The notes beneath the pieces are model-generated. The model was not told the DNA's origin and did not search any database. It worked only from the letters and a program-made list of their open reading frames with translations. A program made the translations under genes and the position numbers. This document shows positions 1 to 7,842 of a stretch of DNA of 23,611 bases, in pieces; within the stretch, counting starts at the first letter, position 1, and the number at the start of each line of letters is the position of its first letter. The stretch covers positions 1 to 23,611 of the forward strand of contig JBGAJY010000068.1 in NCBI GenBank assembly GCA_044224705.1, in the 5' to 3' direction. This DNA comes from M3007 sp044224705 (GTDB taxonomy: Bacteria > Bacteroidota > Bacteroidia > Chitinophagales > Saprospiraceae).

Positions 1-16
1 CCAACCTGGAGGTTGG
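1..16. repeat. Short inverted repeat cut by the window edge
   Basis: The first 16 bases form a 7-bp inverted repeat (CCAACCT / AGGTTGG) around GG. The bases that follow (CGCTAC) suggest that the arms continue outside the window. It lies just past the stop codon of the minus-strand glycosyltransferase, so it could be that gene's 3' hairpin or one copy of an interspersed palindrome. The left flank is missing, so its full extent is unknown. Confidence 0.35.
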
Positions 17-24
17 CGCTACAG

Positions 25-1230
25 TCAGTACCGCGTCGTGCGCTGCCACGTATTTTCCCGAATACCTTTTTGCCATTTGAAAAATCCGGCAATCAGGGCG
101 GCATTCATCGCAAGGAAGTAGGCGAGATTTTTTACCGGCAAAAAAGTGATGCGCAACTGGGTCAGCAGCCAGTCCAGCAGCGGCAAACCGACCAATCCGG
201 CTGTAAAAACCAACAACAGCCATCCATAAAATACCGAATCCAGCGCCAGTGCCGCACAGGCCAGCCAACTTAGCAGGATGAGAAACCCGCCAAACCAGCG
301 CAGCACTTTGTGCGAAAAGAAGGCGAAACCCAACGTCGTACGCGGCGGCAGTACCCAGCGTCGGAACCGCGCCAGGTTCTGAAAGCTACCCGCGGCGATC
401 CTCTTTTTTCGGCGAAATTCATCTTTTACATGGTGTGTGGCGCCTTCGTAACACACCGCGTCCAGGTCGTTGATGGCCCAAAAACCTTTTTCCAGCACGC
501 GGAACACGAGCCAGAAATCGTCGACCAGCGAGTTGGGCGGCACAGGCTCGAATAAGTCCGAGCGCAGGGCGTAGCAGCCGCCGAAAGGCCCGATCATTTG
601 CCCCCAAACCAGTCCTTCACGGTATTTTAGTTGTACTTCGCCGCTGAGGTAGCGGTCTTCGCTGCGGCTGATGCCTTCGCCGCGCAGTCCCACGCTTTGC
701 ATATTGGCGTCCACAACGCCGATTTGGGGATGGCGAAAATGTTTGACGAGTTGGAACAGCGCATCGGGGCGCAGCATCACGCTGGCGTCGGTCAGCAGGA
801 AAATATGGCCGGGGCCGGCTGGCGCCCCTTTAATGGCTTCCTGAACCAAGTCGTTGATCACGGGTGGTTTGCCACGTCGTTTCGGAAAGGGGAAAAAATG
901 GATGCCCGAATCCGGGGCCCGTTCAATGGCCGCTGAAATGATGCGGTGAGTGCCGTCGTCCGAACAGTCGGAGCCGATGAAAAAGCGCAGTTTCTCGCGC
1001 GGATAATCGAGTTGCAGCAGGCTGGCGAGTTTTTCACCGATGACTTTTTCCTCATTGTATACCGACATGAGCACCGTGACCCGCGGCAAGTCCGTATCCC
1101 CGGGTAAAAAAACCTGGTCGTTCGGCTTTTTTCCTCCGGCCAGTATTTTCATCAAAAAAGGATAGAGCACGTAGCTGTGCGCCAGGGCGAGCACAGCACT
1201 CCAGAACACGATTTGGGCGAAGACCTGCAT
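25..1230 (-). CDS. Membrane-bound family 2 glycosyltransferase
   Basis: A 401-aa processive-type GT2 enzyme that would move a sugar from a nucleotide donor to an envelope glycan or lipid acceptor at the inner membrane. An N-terminal membrane helix (about residues 5-25) precedes the GT-A domain. Visible motifs are SVYNEE (56-61), the nucleotide-binding GSDCSDDGT (86-94), TDAS (147-150, the DxD-like metal site), VDDFW (236-240, the acidic catalytic region) and a QxxRW-like segment, QNLARFRRW (284-292). Two or three helices follow (about 305-385), ending in the basic tail ENTWQRTTRY, which resembles tails of PgaC/IcaA-like proteins. The product cannot be told from sequence. No polymer-export partners are visible, though the gene's downstream side lies outside the window. 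The start follows a TACCTTTG box by only five bases. The preceding minus-strand gene ends 39 bp upstream. Confidence 0.87.
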   Translation of the reverse strand: MQVFAQIVFWSAVLALAHSYVLYPFLMKILAGGKKPNDQVFLPGDTDLPRVTVLMSVYNEEKVIGEKLASLLQLDYPREKLRFFIGSDCSDDGTHRIISAAIERAPDSGIHFFPFPKRRGKPPVINDLVQEAIKGAPAGPGHIFLLTDASVMLRPDALFQLVKHFRHPQIGVVDANMQSVGLRGEGISRSEDRYLSGEVQLKYREGLVWGQMIGPFGGCYALRSDLFEPVPPNSLVDDFWLVFRVLEKGFWAINDLDAVCYEGATHHVKDEFRRKKRIAAGSFQNLARFRRWVLPPRTTLGFAFFSHKVLRWFGGFLILLSWLACAALALDSVFYGWLLLVFTAGLVGLPLLDWLLTQLRITFLPVKNLAYFLAMNAALIAGFFKWQKGIRENTWQRTTRY

Positions 1231-1235
1231 TGTCG

Positions 1236-1243
1236 CAAAGGTA
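1236..1243 (-). promoter_or_regulatory. Bacteroidota-type -7 box (TACCTTTG)
   Basis: On the minus strand this reads TACCTTTG, an exact match to the Bacteroidota TAnnTTTG -7 element. It sits in the 39-bp gap before the glycosyltransferase, five bases from the ATG, so transcription would begin at or next to the start codon. I see no clean TTTG -33 box. The match is exact but short, and it is unproven. Confidence 0.4.
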
Positions 1244-1269
1244 ATTTCAGCCGTCGCGACTTGTTGAAT

Positions 1270-2946
1270 TCATTGCAACAAAACCTTGCCCGCAGGTTGG
1301 CCATCGATCACCAGCCAGCAAGGGCCGGTCGCGAACGCCCCGGTCTGAATGTTCATGCGGTTGATTCCCGGATGAAGCAGCCAGGTATCGGAAAAGATCA
1401 TACGGCCCTGATCGTCATAAAGTTGGATGAGTTTGTTGTCCGTCTCGGCAGCGTTCAAAGTGATGTTGAATTCGCCCTGGGCGGGATTGGGCTGAATCGA
1501 AATCTGTCCGGCGGGCGGTAACCAGCGTAGTTCCAGGGGGCGCTTTTCATCGCGCTCGTCGTAGGCTTCCGGGCTCAGGGCAAGGGCGGAAATGCGCAGG
1601 ATGTCGGACAGTCGGGCGGTTTGTTTCACCCGGAGCGTCAGGCGGAGCAAGGGTGTGCCGGGCTGGAGACGGGCGGATCGGCCCTCGCCGATCCAGCTCA
1701 AGGGCAGCAAACCTTCGTTCTGACGGTTCAGATTGTAGTCGGACGGCCCGAATCCGGGCAGTGCGTCCGAGCTGAGCGCCACCACCTCCACGGCGGAGGG
1801 ATCGAGGCCGAAAGCCAGTTGAAGGCCTTGCAAATCGGCCGATTCGCCCGGCAGAAAGTCAATCTGAACGGTTTGACCCGCTTCGAGCAATTGGTCGCCG
1901 GCTCGCAATTCGAGGGTATGACCGGTTCGTTCGGCGGCATTATCCGCACCGAAACCGCTGTAAGAGCCGTTCACATCACCCATTTTGATGCACTGAAATA
2001 TGTAGCAATAACCGTTCACTTCGGTACCCACCGCTGGAAAGAATCGCCACGATGTGCAAAAAGGGAAGGTGTCGTAGATACCGAGCAGCAGTTTTCGGGT
2101 TTCCACGATGTCGAAAGCCGTCACCGTACCGGAGAGGTTGACGTCGGCGGCGGTGGTTTTCCAACCGGCGTCGAAGGGTGTAATGCCGAGAATGTGTTTG
2201 GAAAGCAGGACGAGGTCGAAGGTGCTCACGCCGTCCAGCGGATGGTCGTTTTTGTACGCCGAAATATTATACGGCAGGGTGTTTTGCAGCGCCGGGAAGT
2301 TCCAAAGGTTGTAATCGCCGCTCCAGAAAGTAGAGTCCCAGGTGGGTGTTTCCACCGTGTAACGTACGCTGTCGATCGGCACGCCTGTAGGGGAAGCTGT
2401 GCCGCAGATGTTGCTGGGGCCGGCCGGAACTACCAGGTGGTCAATGAGTTGCGACAATTTGCCCATGGTCGACTGGGGAGAGCCGCCCCGGATGTCGAAA
2501 AAAACTTCTCCGGTATTTGGCGCGATCACGATAAATGTCGGGGTGCCGAGAAACGGCCCGAAATCGCCCGACTGGTACGGCGCAATGGCCGCCAGGCTTC
2601 CTCCGTCGGAGCTAATGGCCGGCATGGTCAGACTTTTAGCCGTCTTGTAACCTGCCACCTGCGTGTCGTGGTCATTGGACATGGTGGTCATCAGGAAAAA
2701 TTCCACCTTGCCGGGGTAAAGGGTTTTTTTGCCCTGGTAAAGGGTTTGGAGGTAAGGCGCGTGGGTGGCGCAGGGCGGGCAATTGACGAAGAAAATTTCA
2801 ATTACCACGCATTTCCCCTGGCTGATGTAATCGCCGTAGAGGTCGTGCTGGTTGCCGTCGGAATCGGTGACGTCGAAAGCGGGGGCGGGCGAAGCCGCCA
2901 GCCGGCCGCAAAACGCCAGCAGGGCGAGGAGTAAAAAATTTCTCAT
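1270..2946 (-). CDS. T9SS-exported thioredoxin-like, dockerin and cohesin-like protein
   Basis: A 558-aa secreted multidomain protein. A signal peptide (about 1-19) leads into a TlpA/redoxin-like domain (about 22-172) with CPPC (56-59) and the cis-proline loop TPTF (135-138). Next is a dockerin-like pair (about 232-290). Its second calcium loop is well formed (D268, N270, S272, D279, in ADVNLSGTVTAFD); the first (GVSTFD) is degenerate. A GDVNGS motif and a beta-rich cohesin-like domain (about 340-480) follow. The last 75 or so residues begin SIQPNPAQGEF and match a type A T9SS sorting domain, so the protein should reach the cell surface or medium. The CPPC pair suggests thiol-disulfide exchange, but substrate and direction are unknown. 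Divergent from msrB across 206 bp. Domain order is read by eye and the cohesin-like call is the weakest part. Confidence 0.78.
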   Translation of the reverse strand: MRNFLLLALLAFCGRLAASPAPAFDVTDSDGNQHDLYGDYISQGKCVVIEIFFVNCPPCATHAPYLQTLYQGKKTLYPGKVEFFLMTTMSNDHDTQVAGYKTAKSLTMPAISSDGGSLAAIAPYQSGDFGPFLGTPTFIVIAPNTGEVFFDIRGGSPQSTMGKLSQLIDHLVVPAGPSNICGTASPTGVPIDSVRYTVETPTWDSTFWSGDYNLWNFPALQNTLPYNISAYKNDHPLDGVSTFDLVLLSKHILGITPFDAGWKTTAADVNLSGTVTAFDIVETRKLLLGIYDTFPFCTSWRFFPAVGTEVNGYCYIFQCIKMGDVNGSYSGFGADNAAERTGHTLELRAGDQLLEAGQTVQIDFLPGESADLQGLQLAFGLDPSAVEVVALSSDALPGFGPSDYNLNRQNEGLLPLSWIGEGRSARLQPGTPLLRLTLRVKQTARLSDILRISALALSPEAYDERDEKRPLELRWLPPAGQISIQPNPAQGEFNITLNAAETDNKLIQLYDDQGRMIFSDTWLLHPGINRMNIQTGAFATGPCWLVIDGQPAGKVLLQ

Positions 2947-3152
2947 AGGATCGGATTTGGACGGGATGATTTTGAAATGCCCCGAAAATTAACCTGTTTT
3001 GATTCAAAATAGTAATGCTTTTTGGAAAATACCCCTTTTCGGATAGGCGCCGTGATCGATCTTTTTCTGTTGTTCCGGGCAGATGTTTAATGGAAGTTAA
3101 ATCGAAAACCAAACCACCCGTTCATCCGTTTTACCCCCGAAAAAATTGATCC

Positions 3153-3527
3153 ATGGAAAATCAAAACTGGAATCCGCTCACCCCCGAAGAAGAACAAGTC
3201 ATTGCACAAAAGGGTACGGAACGCGCCTTTACGGGTGAATACTGGAACCACAAAGCGGCCGGCTCTTACATCTGCCGGCGATGCAATGCGGTGTTGTACC
3301 GTTCGTCCGACAAGTTCGATTCGGGCTGCGGCTGGCCCTCGTTTGATGACGAAGTTCCCGGCGCTGTGACCCGCAAACCCGACAACTCGTTCGGAATGAA
3401 ACGCGTAGAGATCATATGCACCAATTGCGGCGGCCACCTTGGCCACGTCTTCGAAGGCGAACGACTGACGGAGAAAAACGTACGCCACTGCGTCAATTCG
3501 CTGTCCATCCGCTTTGTGCCGGCATGA
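3153..3527 (+). CDS. msrB: Peptide-methionine (R)-S-oxide reductase
   Basis: A 124-aa MsrB that reduces methionine-R-sulfoxide in oxidised proteins with thioredoxin as the usual reductant. It is a complete single domain. Zinc-binding CxxC pairs are C41/C44 (CRRC) and C89/C92 (CTNC). The substrate-pocket motif is CGWPSF (59-64), GGHLGHVF is at 93-100, and the catalytic cysteine is C113 in RHCVNS. A second cysteine, C59, may serve as the resolving residue. There is no signal peptide and no MsrA fusion, so it is predicted to be cytoplasmic. The start at 3153 gives the normal family length. It is divergent from the secreted thioredoxin-like gene, and malic enzyme follows after 154 bp. Confidence 0.95.
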   Translation: MENQNWNPLTPEEEQVIAQKGTERAFTGEYWNHKAAGSYICRRCNAVLYRSSDKFDSGCGWPSFDDEVPGAVTRKPDNSFGMKRVEIICTNCGGHLGHVFEGERLTEKNVRHCVNSLSIRFVPA

Positions 3528-3681
3528 GAGGCGATGGATGAGTTTACTGACGGGTCAAAACGGGTTCTTCCTCCGGAAGAAATTTGTCCACAGCCTTTGA
3601 GACAATTTTCAGTCAGCCATTTCCTACTCGATTTACAAACTCGCCCTACTTTGGCGGCTTCTTAAAAAACAGCCCGCCATC

Positions 3682-4857
3682 ATGGATTATTTCCAAGCGT
3701 CTCTTGACCTGCACCGTCTGCACAAAGGCAAGATTGAAGTACAACCCAAACTCCCTGTCGACACCACCGACGACCTCGCCACCGTGTATTCGCCCGGCGT
3801 CGCGGCGCCCTGCGAACTCATCGCCGAAAACCCCGAAGCCGTTTACGATTACACCATCAAAGGCAATACTGTTGCCGTCGTCAGCGACGGTTCCGCCGTG
3901 CTGGGCCTCGGCAATATCGGCGCCCTGGCCGCTATCCCGGTGATGGAGGGCAAAGCCATGCTGTTCAAAAAATTCGCGGGGATCGACGCTTTCCCTATCT
4001 GTCTGAACACCCAGGACGCCGATGAAATCGTGCGCACCATCCGCAATATCGCACCGGTATTTGGAGGGATCAACCTTGAAGACATCGCCGCGCCGCGCAG
4101 TTTTGAGATCGAAGAACGCCTGCAGGACCTCGGTATTCCCGTTTTTCACGACGACCAGCACGGCACCGCCATCGTGGTGCTAGCCGCTCTGATCAATGCC
4201 GCCAAAGTGCTCGGCCGCGACCTCAACGATTTTCGCATTGTGATCAACGGCGCCGGCGCAGCGGGCATGGCCATCGCAAAATTGCTTAAAGGCATCAACC
4301 TGGAAAATCCGGCGATCAGCGTACGCGACATCATCCTCTGCGACCGGCACGGCATCCTGCACCGTTCGAGGACAGACCTGAACGCCTCCAAACTGGCGGC
4401 CCTGGCCTTTTCCAACCTGAACAACATAAGCGGCACGCTGCACGATGCCCTGCGCGGCGCCGACGTGTTCATTGGTGTCAGTTCTGCTAATCTGCTGAAT
4501 GCCACTGATATCCGGACCATGGCCCCCGATCCGATCGTGCTGGCCCTGGCCAATCCTTCGCCCGAAATCATGCCGGAAGAAGCCCTGGCGGGTGGCGCCG
4601 CCATCGTCGGTACCGGCCGCAGCGACCTGCCCAACCAGGTCAACAACGTGCTGGGGTTCCCCGGCGTATTTCGCGGCGCCCTCGATGCCCGCGCCCCGCG
4701 CATCACTGCGCCCATGAAGCTGGCGGCCGCGCTGGCCATCGCCGACTGTGTGCCCGAACCCCGGCGCGATTACATCATTCCGGCTTCGCTGGACAAGACA
4801 GTGGCCGAAAACGTGGCGGCGGCCGTATACAAAGCAGCCAAGGCAGGCGGGTTTTAA
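3682..4857 (+). CDS. NAD(P)-dependent malic enzyme, short form
   Basis: A 391-aa malic enzyme converting malate to pyruvate and CO2 with reduction of NAD(P)+. Visible motifs are YSPGVAAPC (36-44, with the catalytic tyrosine), GKAMLFKKF (90-98, with the catalytic lysine), NLED (131-134) and HDDQHGTA (156-163, metal and substrate site). The dinucleotide-binding loop is GAGAAG (190-195), and LANPSPEI plus a C-terminal GRSDLPNQVNN segment complete the fold. It matches the short bacterial form of about 390 aa and lacks the phosphotransacetylase domain of MaeB-type enzymes. Cofactor preference cannot be settled by eye. It converges on the next minus-strand gene with only 11 bp between stop codons. 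A TACTTTGG sequence at 3647-3654 is a near match to a -7 box. Confidence 0.93.
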   Translation: MDYFQASLDLHRLHKGKIEVQPKLPVDTTDDLATVYSPGVAAPCELIAENPEAVYDYTIKGNTVAVVSDGSAVLGLGNIGALAAIPVMEGKAMLFKKFAGIDAFPICLNTQDADEIVRTIRNIAPVFGGINLEDIAAPRSFEIEERLQDLGIPVFHDDQHGTAIVVLAALINAAKVLGRDLNDFRIVINGAGAAGMAIAKLLKGINLENPAISVRDIILCDRHGILHRSRTDLNASKLAALAFSNLNNISGTLHDALRGADVFIGVSSANLLNATDIRTMAPDPIVLALANPSPEIMPEEALAGGAAIVGTGRSDLPNQVNNVLGFPGVFRGALDARAPRITAPMKLAAALAIADCVPEPRRDYIIPASLDKTVAENVAAAVYKAAKAGGF

Positions 4858-4862
4858 AACCC
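4849..4862. repeat. 14-bp palindrome at a convergent gene junction
   Basis: GGGTTTTAAAACCC is a perfect palindrome containing the malic enzyme stop codon (TAA, 4855-4857). It sits in the 11-bp gap to the convergent gene. It could help bidirectional termination, but the stem is short and has no loop, so chance is possible. Confidence 0.3.
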
Positions 4863-4868
4863 CGGTGG

Positions 4869-5390
4869 TCAATTCCTGATCTTCTCGGGCGGCGGCGCAA
4901 TCCACGGCGTCCCGAAATTGATCTCGATAATGCGCAGGCGGAATTTTTTGCCGAGCTTCAATTTTCGTTTGGTGGATAAAAACGTGCCGATGCCCAACGA
5001 TCCGGCCGAGGCGGCGTACAGGTTGCCGTAATGCACGTTTTTATCGCCGTAAATGGCGCCGGCAGTGGTGGCTACGGCCAGGCTGGCGCCGAAGGCAAAT
5101 GCCGTCCCGCCCAGGAGGCGCCAGATCGGCTTGCGATGCACTTTGATGGCGACGATGCTGTCCAGTTTGACCGGAAAATTATCGAGCAGGAGGATATTCG
5201 ATTCGGGCAAAATACCGGTGATGTCGCGTTCGTACCAATAATCTTCCGCGCCGGCCAGCCTGAACTGCAGACGGTCGCCGACGTATAGTTTGGTGGTTTT
5301 CGCGCTGTTGGCGCGTTCGAGCACGAGCATTTTCTGGGCAAATGCGGCGGAACAAAGCAGAAAAAAGCAAAGAAGTGGAAAAAGGCGCAT
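4869..5390 (-). CDS. Exported protein of unknown function
   Basis: I do not recognise a named family. With the start at 5390 the protein has 173 aa and a clear signal peptide (MRLFPLLCFFLLCSAAFAQ). The frame is open up to 5486, but that extension is low-complexity leucine/arginine sequence made by the neighbouring GCAGTGGCAGTA repeat, so the internal start is better. The mature part has a beta-rich half with YVGDRLQF and a predicted strand pattern. A glycine/alanine-rich hydrophobic stretch follows, long enough for one or two helices, then a basic segment (STKRKLKLGKKFRLR). A periplasmic or membrane-associated protein is likely. The DUF3298-type gene lies upstream on the same strand, separated by 129 bp that include a hairpin repeat, so co-transcription is uncertain. 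Confidence 0.6.
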   Translation of the reverse strand: MRLFPLLCFFLLCSAAFAQKMLVLERANSAKTTKLYVGDRLQFRLAGAEDYWYERDITGILPESNILLLDNFPVKLDSIVAIKVHRKPIWRLLGGTAFAFGASLAVATTAGAIYGDKNVHYGNLYAASAGSLGIGTFLSTKRKLKLGKKFRLRIIEINFGTPWIAPPPEKIRN

Positions 5391-5454
5391 GGGCGGAATG
5401 AATTTGGACAACAGAACGGAATAAGGGCGCCTTTCGCGGCGGAGTAGTAGTCGC

Positions 5455-5530
5455 AGTGGCAGTAGCAGTTGCAGTGGCAGTAGCATTATCCCGGACCGCG
5501 TTTACTGCCACTGCCACTGCTACTGCCACT
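5455..5530. repeat. Inverted repeat of GGCAGT-type hexamers
   Basis: Two 28-bp arms, 5455-5482 and 5503-5530, are inverted copies matching at 27 of 28 positions around a 20-bp spacer. Each arm consists of degenerate 6-bp units (TGGCAG, TAGCAG). The right arm runs into the coding end of the DUF3298-type gene: its last residues (W, Q) and stop codon (5520-5522) are repeat sequence. In RNA it would form a strong hairpin at that gene's 3' end. It may be a terminator or mRNA-stabilising element, or a copy of an interspersed repeat family. Confidence 0.8.
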
Positions 5531-6287
5531 TCTTCCTGTCGGCCAAGCTGCCCAGCTGCGTCCAGCTCAGGGTGATATGCGTGGGCCCGAAAACATAGGC
5601 GGCAACCTCGTAGGGATTGTATATAAAATAGACTCCTTCCTTTACGATGGCATAATTTTCGGGCATGGCCAGGTGTTCGTCGAAGAGGATGTCCGAAAGC
5701 GCCGGCACAGGTTGGCCCGGTTCAGATTTTTCCTTGATAAACTGCTTTTCCAGCAGCGTTCGCAACGCCAGGGTATCACCGATAATCTCGGTCAGAGGGA
5801 TCACCCGGCCGGTTTTGAGGTCGTAGGTTGCTACTTGGGCGTAAGTATTAGGGTGGGCGCCGCCGGCAAAGGTGAAGTTGCTCATCGACACTGAAAAAAA
5901 GCGCCCGTTATTGAGCAAAACCTTGCTTTCCAGTTCGTAAAAATAGCCCATGTCGTAGCCGTCCATGCCGGCCAACTGCTCTTTAAGCATGGCCAGCGCA
6001 CTGTCCGCAGCCGTGTCGAGTGCGCGCGGCAGGGGCAGTACCGGATCGGCTTCCGCCGTGCCGTACACCACTTTCCGGATGGAGTCATTGATCGCGCTGA
6101 CAGCCTGGGTATTGCCGCCCGAGAGCACAGGCCAGGACAGGGATATCTCGACGCAGGAGTTGGGTTTGACGCATTTTTTAACCTTGTAGGACTGCATTTT
6201 AACCTTGACCGGCCGGGCGGTTTGTGCGTAAAGTGCCGATAGGCCGACCACCAGGATGGCCAGCGCGAGGGCAATAATTTTCTTCAT
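5520..6287 (-). CDS. Exported DUF4163/DUF3298-domain protein
   Basis: A 255-aa exported protein when started at 6287 (MKKIIALALAILVVG signal peptide, cleavage near LYAQ). The open frame extends nine codons further to 6314, but those residues do not improve the signal sequence. The mature part resembles DUF4163 followed by DUF3298. The diagnostic stretch is FTFAGGAHPNT, then TYDLKTGRVIPLTEI and, near the end, a YFIYNPYEVAAYVFGP segment. Related domains occur in RsiV-type anti-sigma factors and PdaC-type polysaccharide deacetylases, but this protein has no deacetylase domain and no membrane anchor beyond the signal. Its role is unknown; peptidoglycan or lysozyme binding is possible by analogy with RsiV. 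The cysteine desulfurase gene ends 30 bp upstream, so the two may be co-transcribed. Confidence 0.75.
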   Translation of the reverse strand: MKKIIALALAILVVGLSALYAQTARPVKVKMQSYKVKKCVKPNSCVEISLSWPVLSGGNTQAVSAINDSIRKVVYGTAEADPVLPLPRALDTAADSALAMLKEQLAGMDGYDMGYFYELESKVLLNNGRFFSVSMSNFTFAGGAHPNTYAQVATYDLKTGRVIPLTEIIGDTLALRTLLEKQFIKEKSEPGQPVPALSDILFDEHLAMPENYAIVKEGVYFIYNPYEVAAYVFGPTHITLSWTQLGSLADRKKWQ

Positions 6288-6317
6288 AAAATGTAAGCTG
6301 ATGACTGGATTCAATAA

Positions 6318-7481
<1,164 letters not shown>

Positions 7482-7842
7482 TAGATGGTTGGTGGTGCAG
7501 GGTGAAAAAACCTGGCGATCAGCCGGAAGGTATTGCCTTCACAGCCGGTGCAAAATTCGGTATTTCAGCGCGATTTTGCTCTGATCCGCCAAATTCCTCG
7601 ATGCGGAATGTCGATTTGCATGATTATCCTGTCAGCTGAGGCATTGAAGAAAGGAAAAAATGGCATCGGCCCGGCCCGGCAGGAGTATTGTTCGTAAAGG
7701 TAGGATTGCGCGAATTAGGACCGCCAGTGATTTAGATCATCATAGCAAAAAACGGCTCCTGCGACCTTGTGAATAAAAACGCTTTTTCCCTCCCCCTTTT
7801 TCCGGTGCAGACGCTGACCAATCATTTTTCAAAAAAGATGAC
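7482..7842. other. 361-bp divergent intergenic region upstream of susC
   Basis: No credible gene is seen here. It should hold the promoters for the cysteine desulfurase (minus) and the PUL (plus). There are only imperfect -7 boxes: TACCTTTA on the minus strand at 7695-7702, GAATTTTG on the minus strand at 7551-7558, and TAGGATTG on the plus strand at 7701-7708. None has a convincing -33 partner. A long untranslated susC leader is possible. No operator-like direct repeats were found. Confidence 0.45.

Noticed and set aside
3682..4857. Malic enzyme as a truncated MaeB
   Set aside because: The protein ends at the natural length of the short malic enzyme family, and the next gene is convergent, so there is no sign of a lost phosphotransacetylase domain.
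5391..5486. N-terminal extension of the unknown exported protein to 5486
   Set aside because: It is leucine/arginine low-complexity sequence created by the hexamer repeat and would sit in front of a normal signal peptide.
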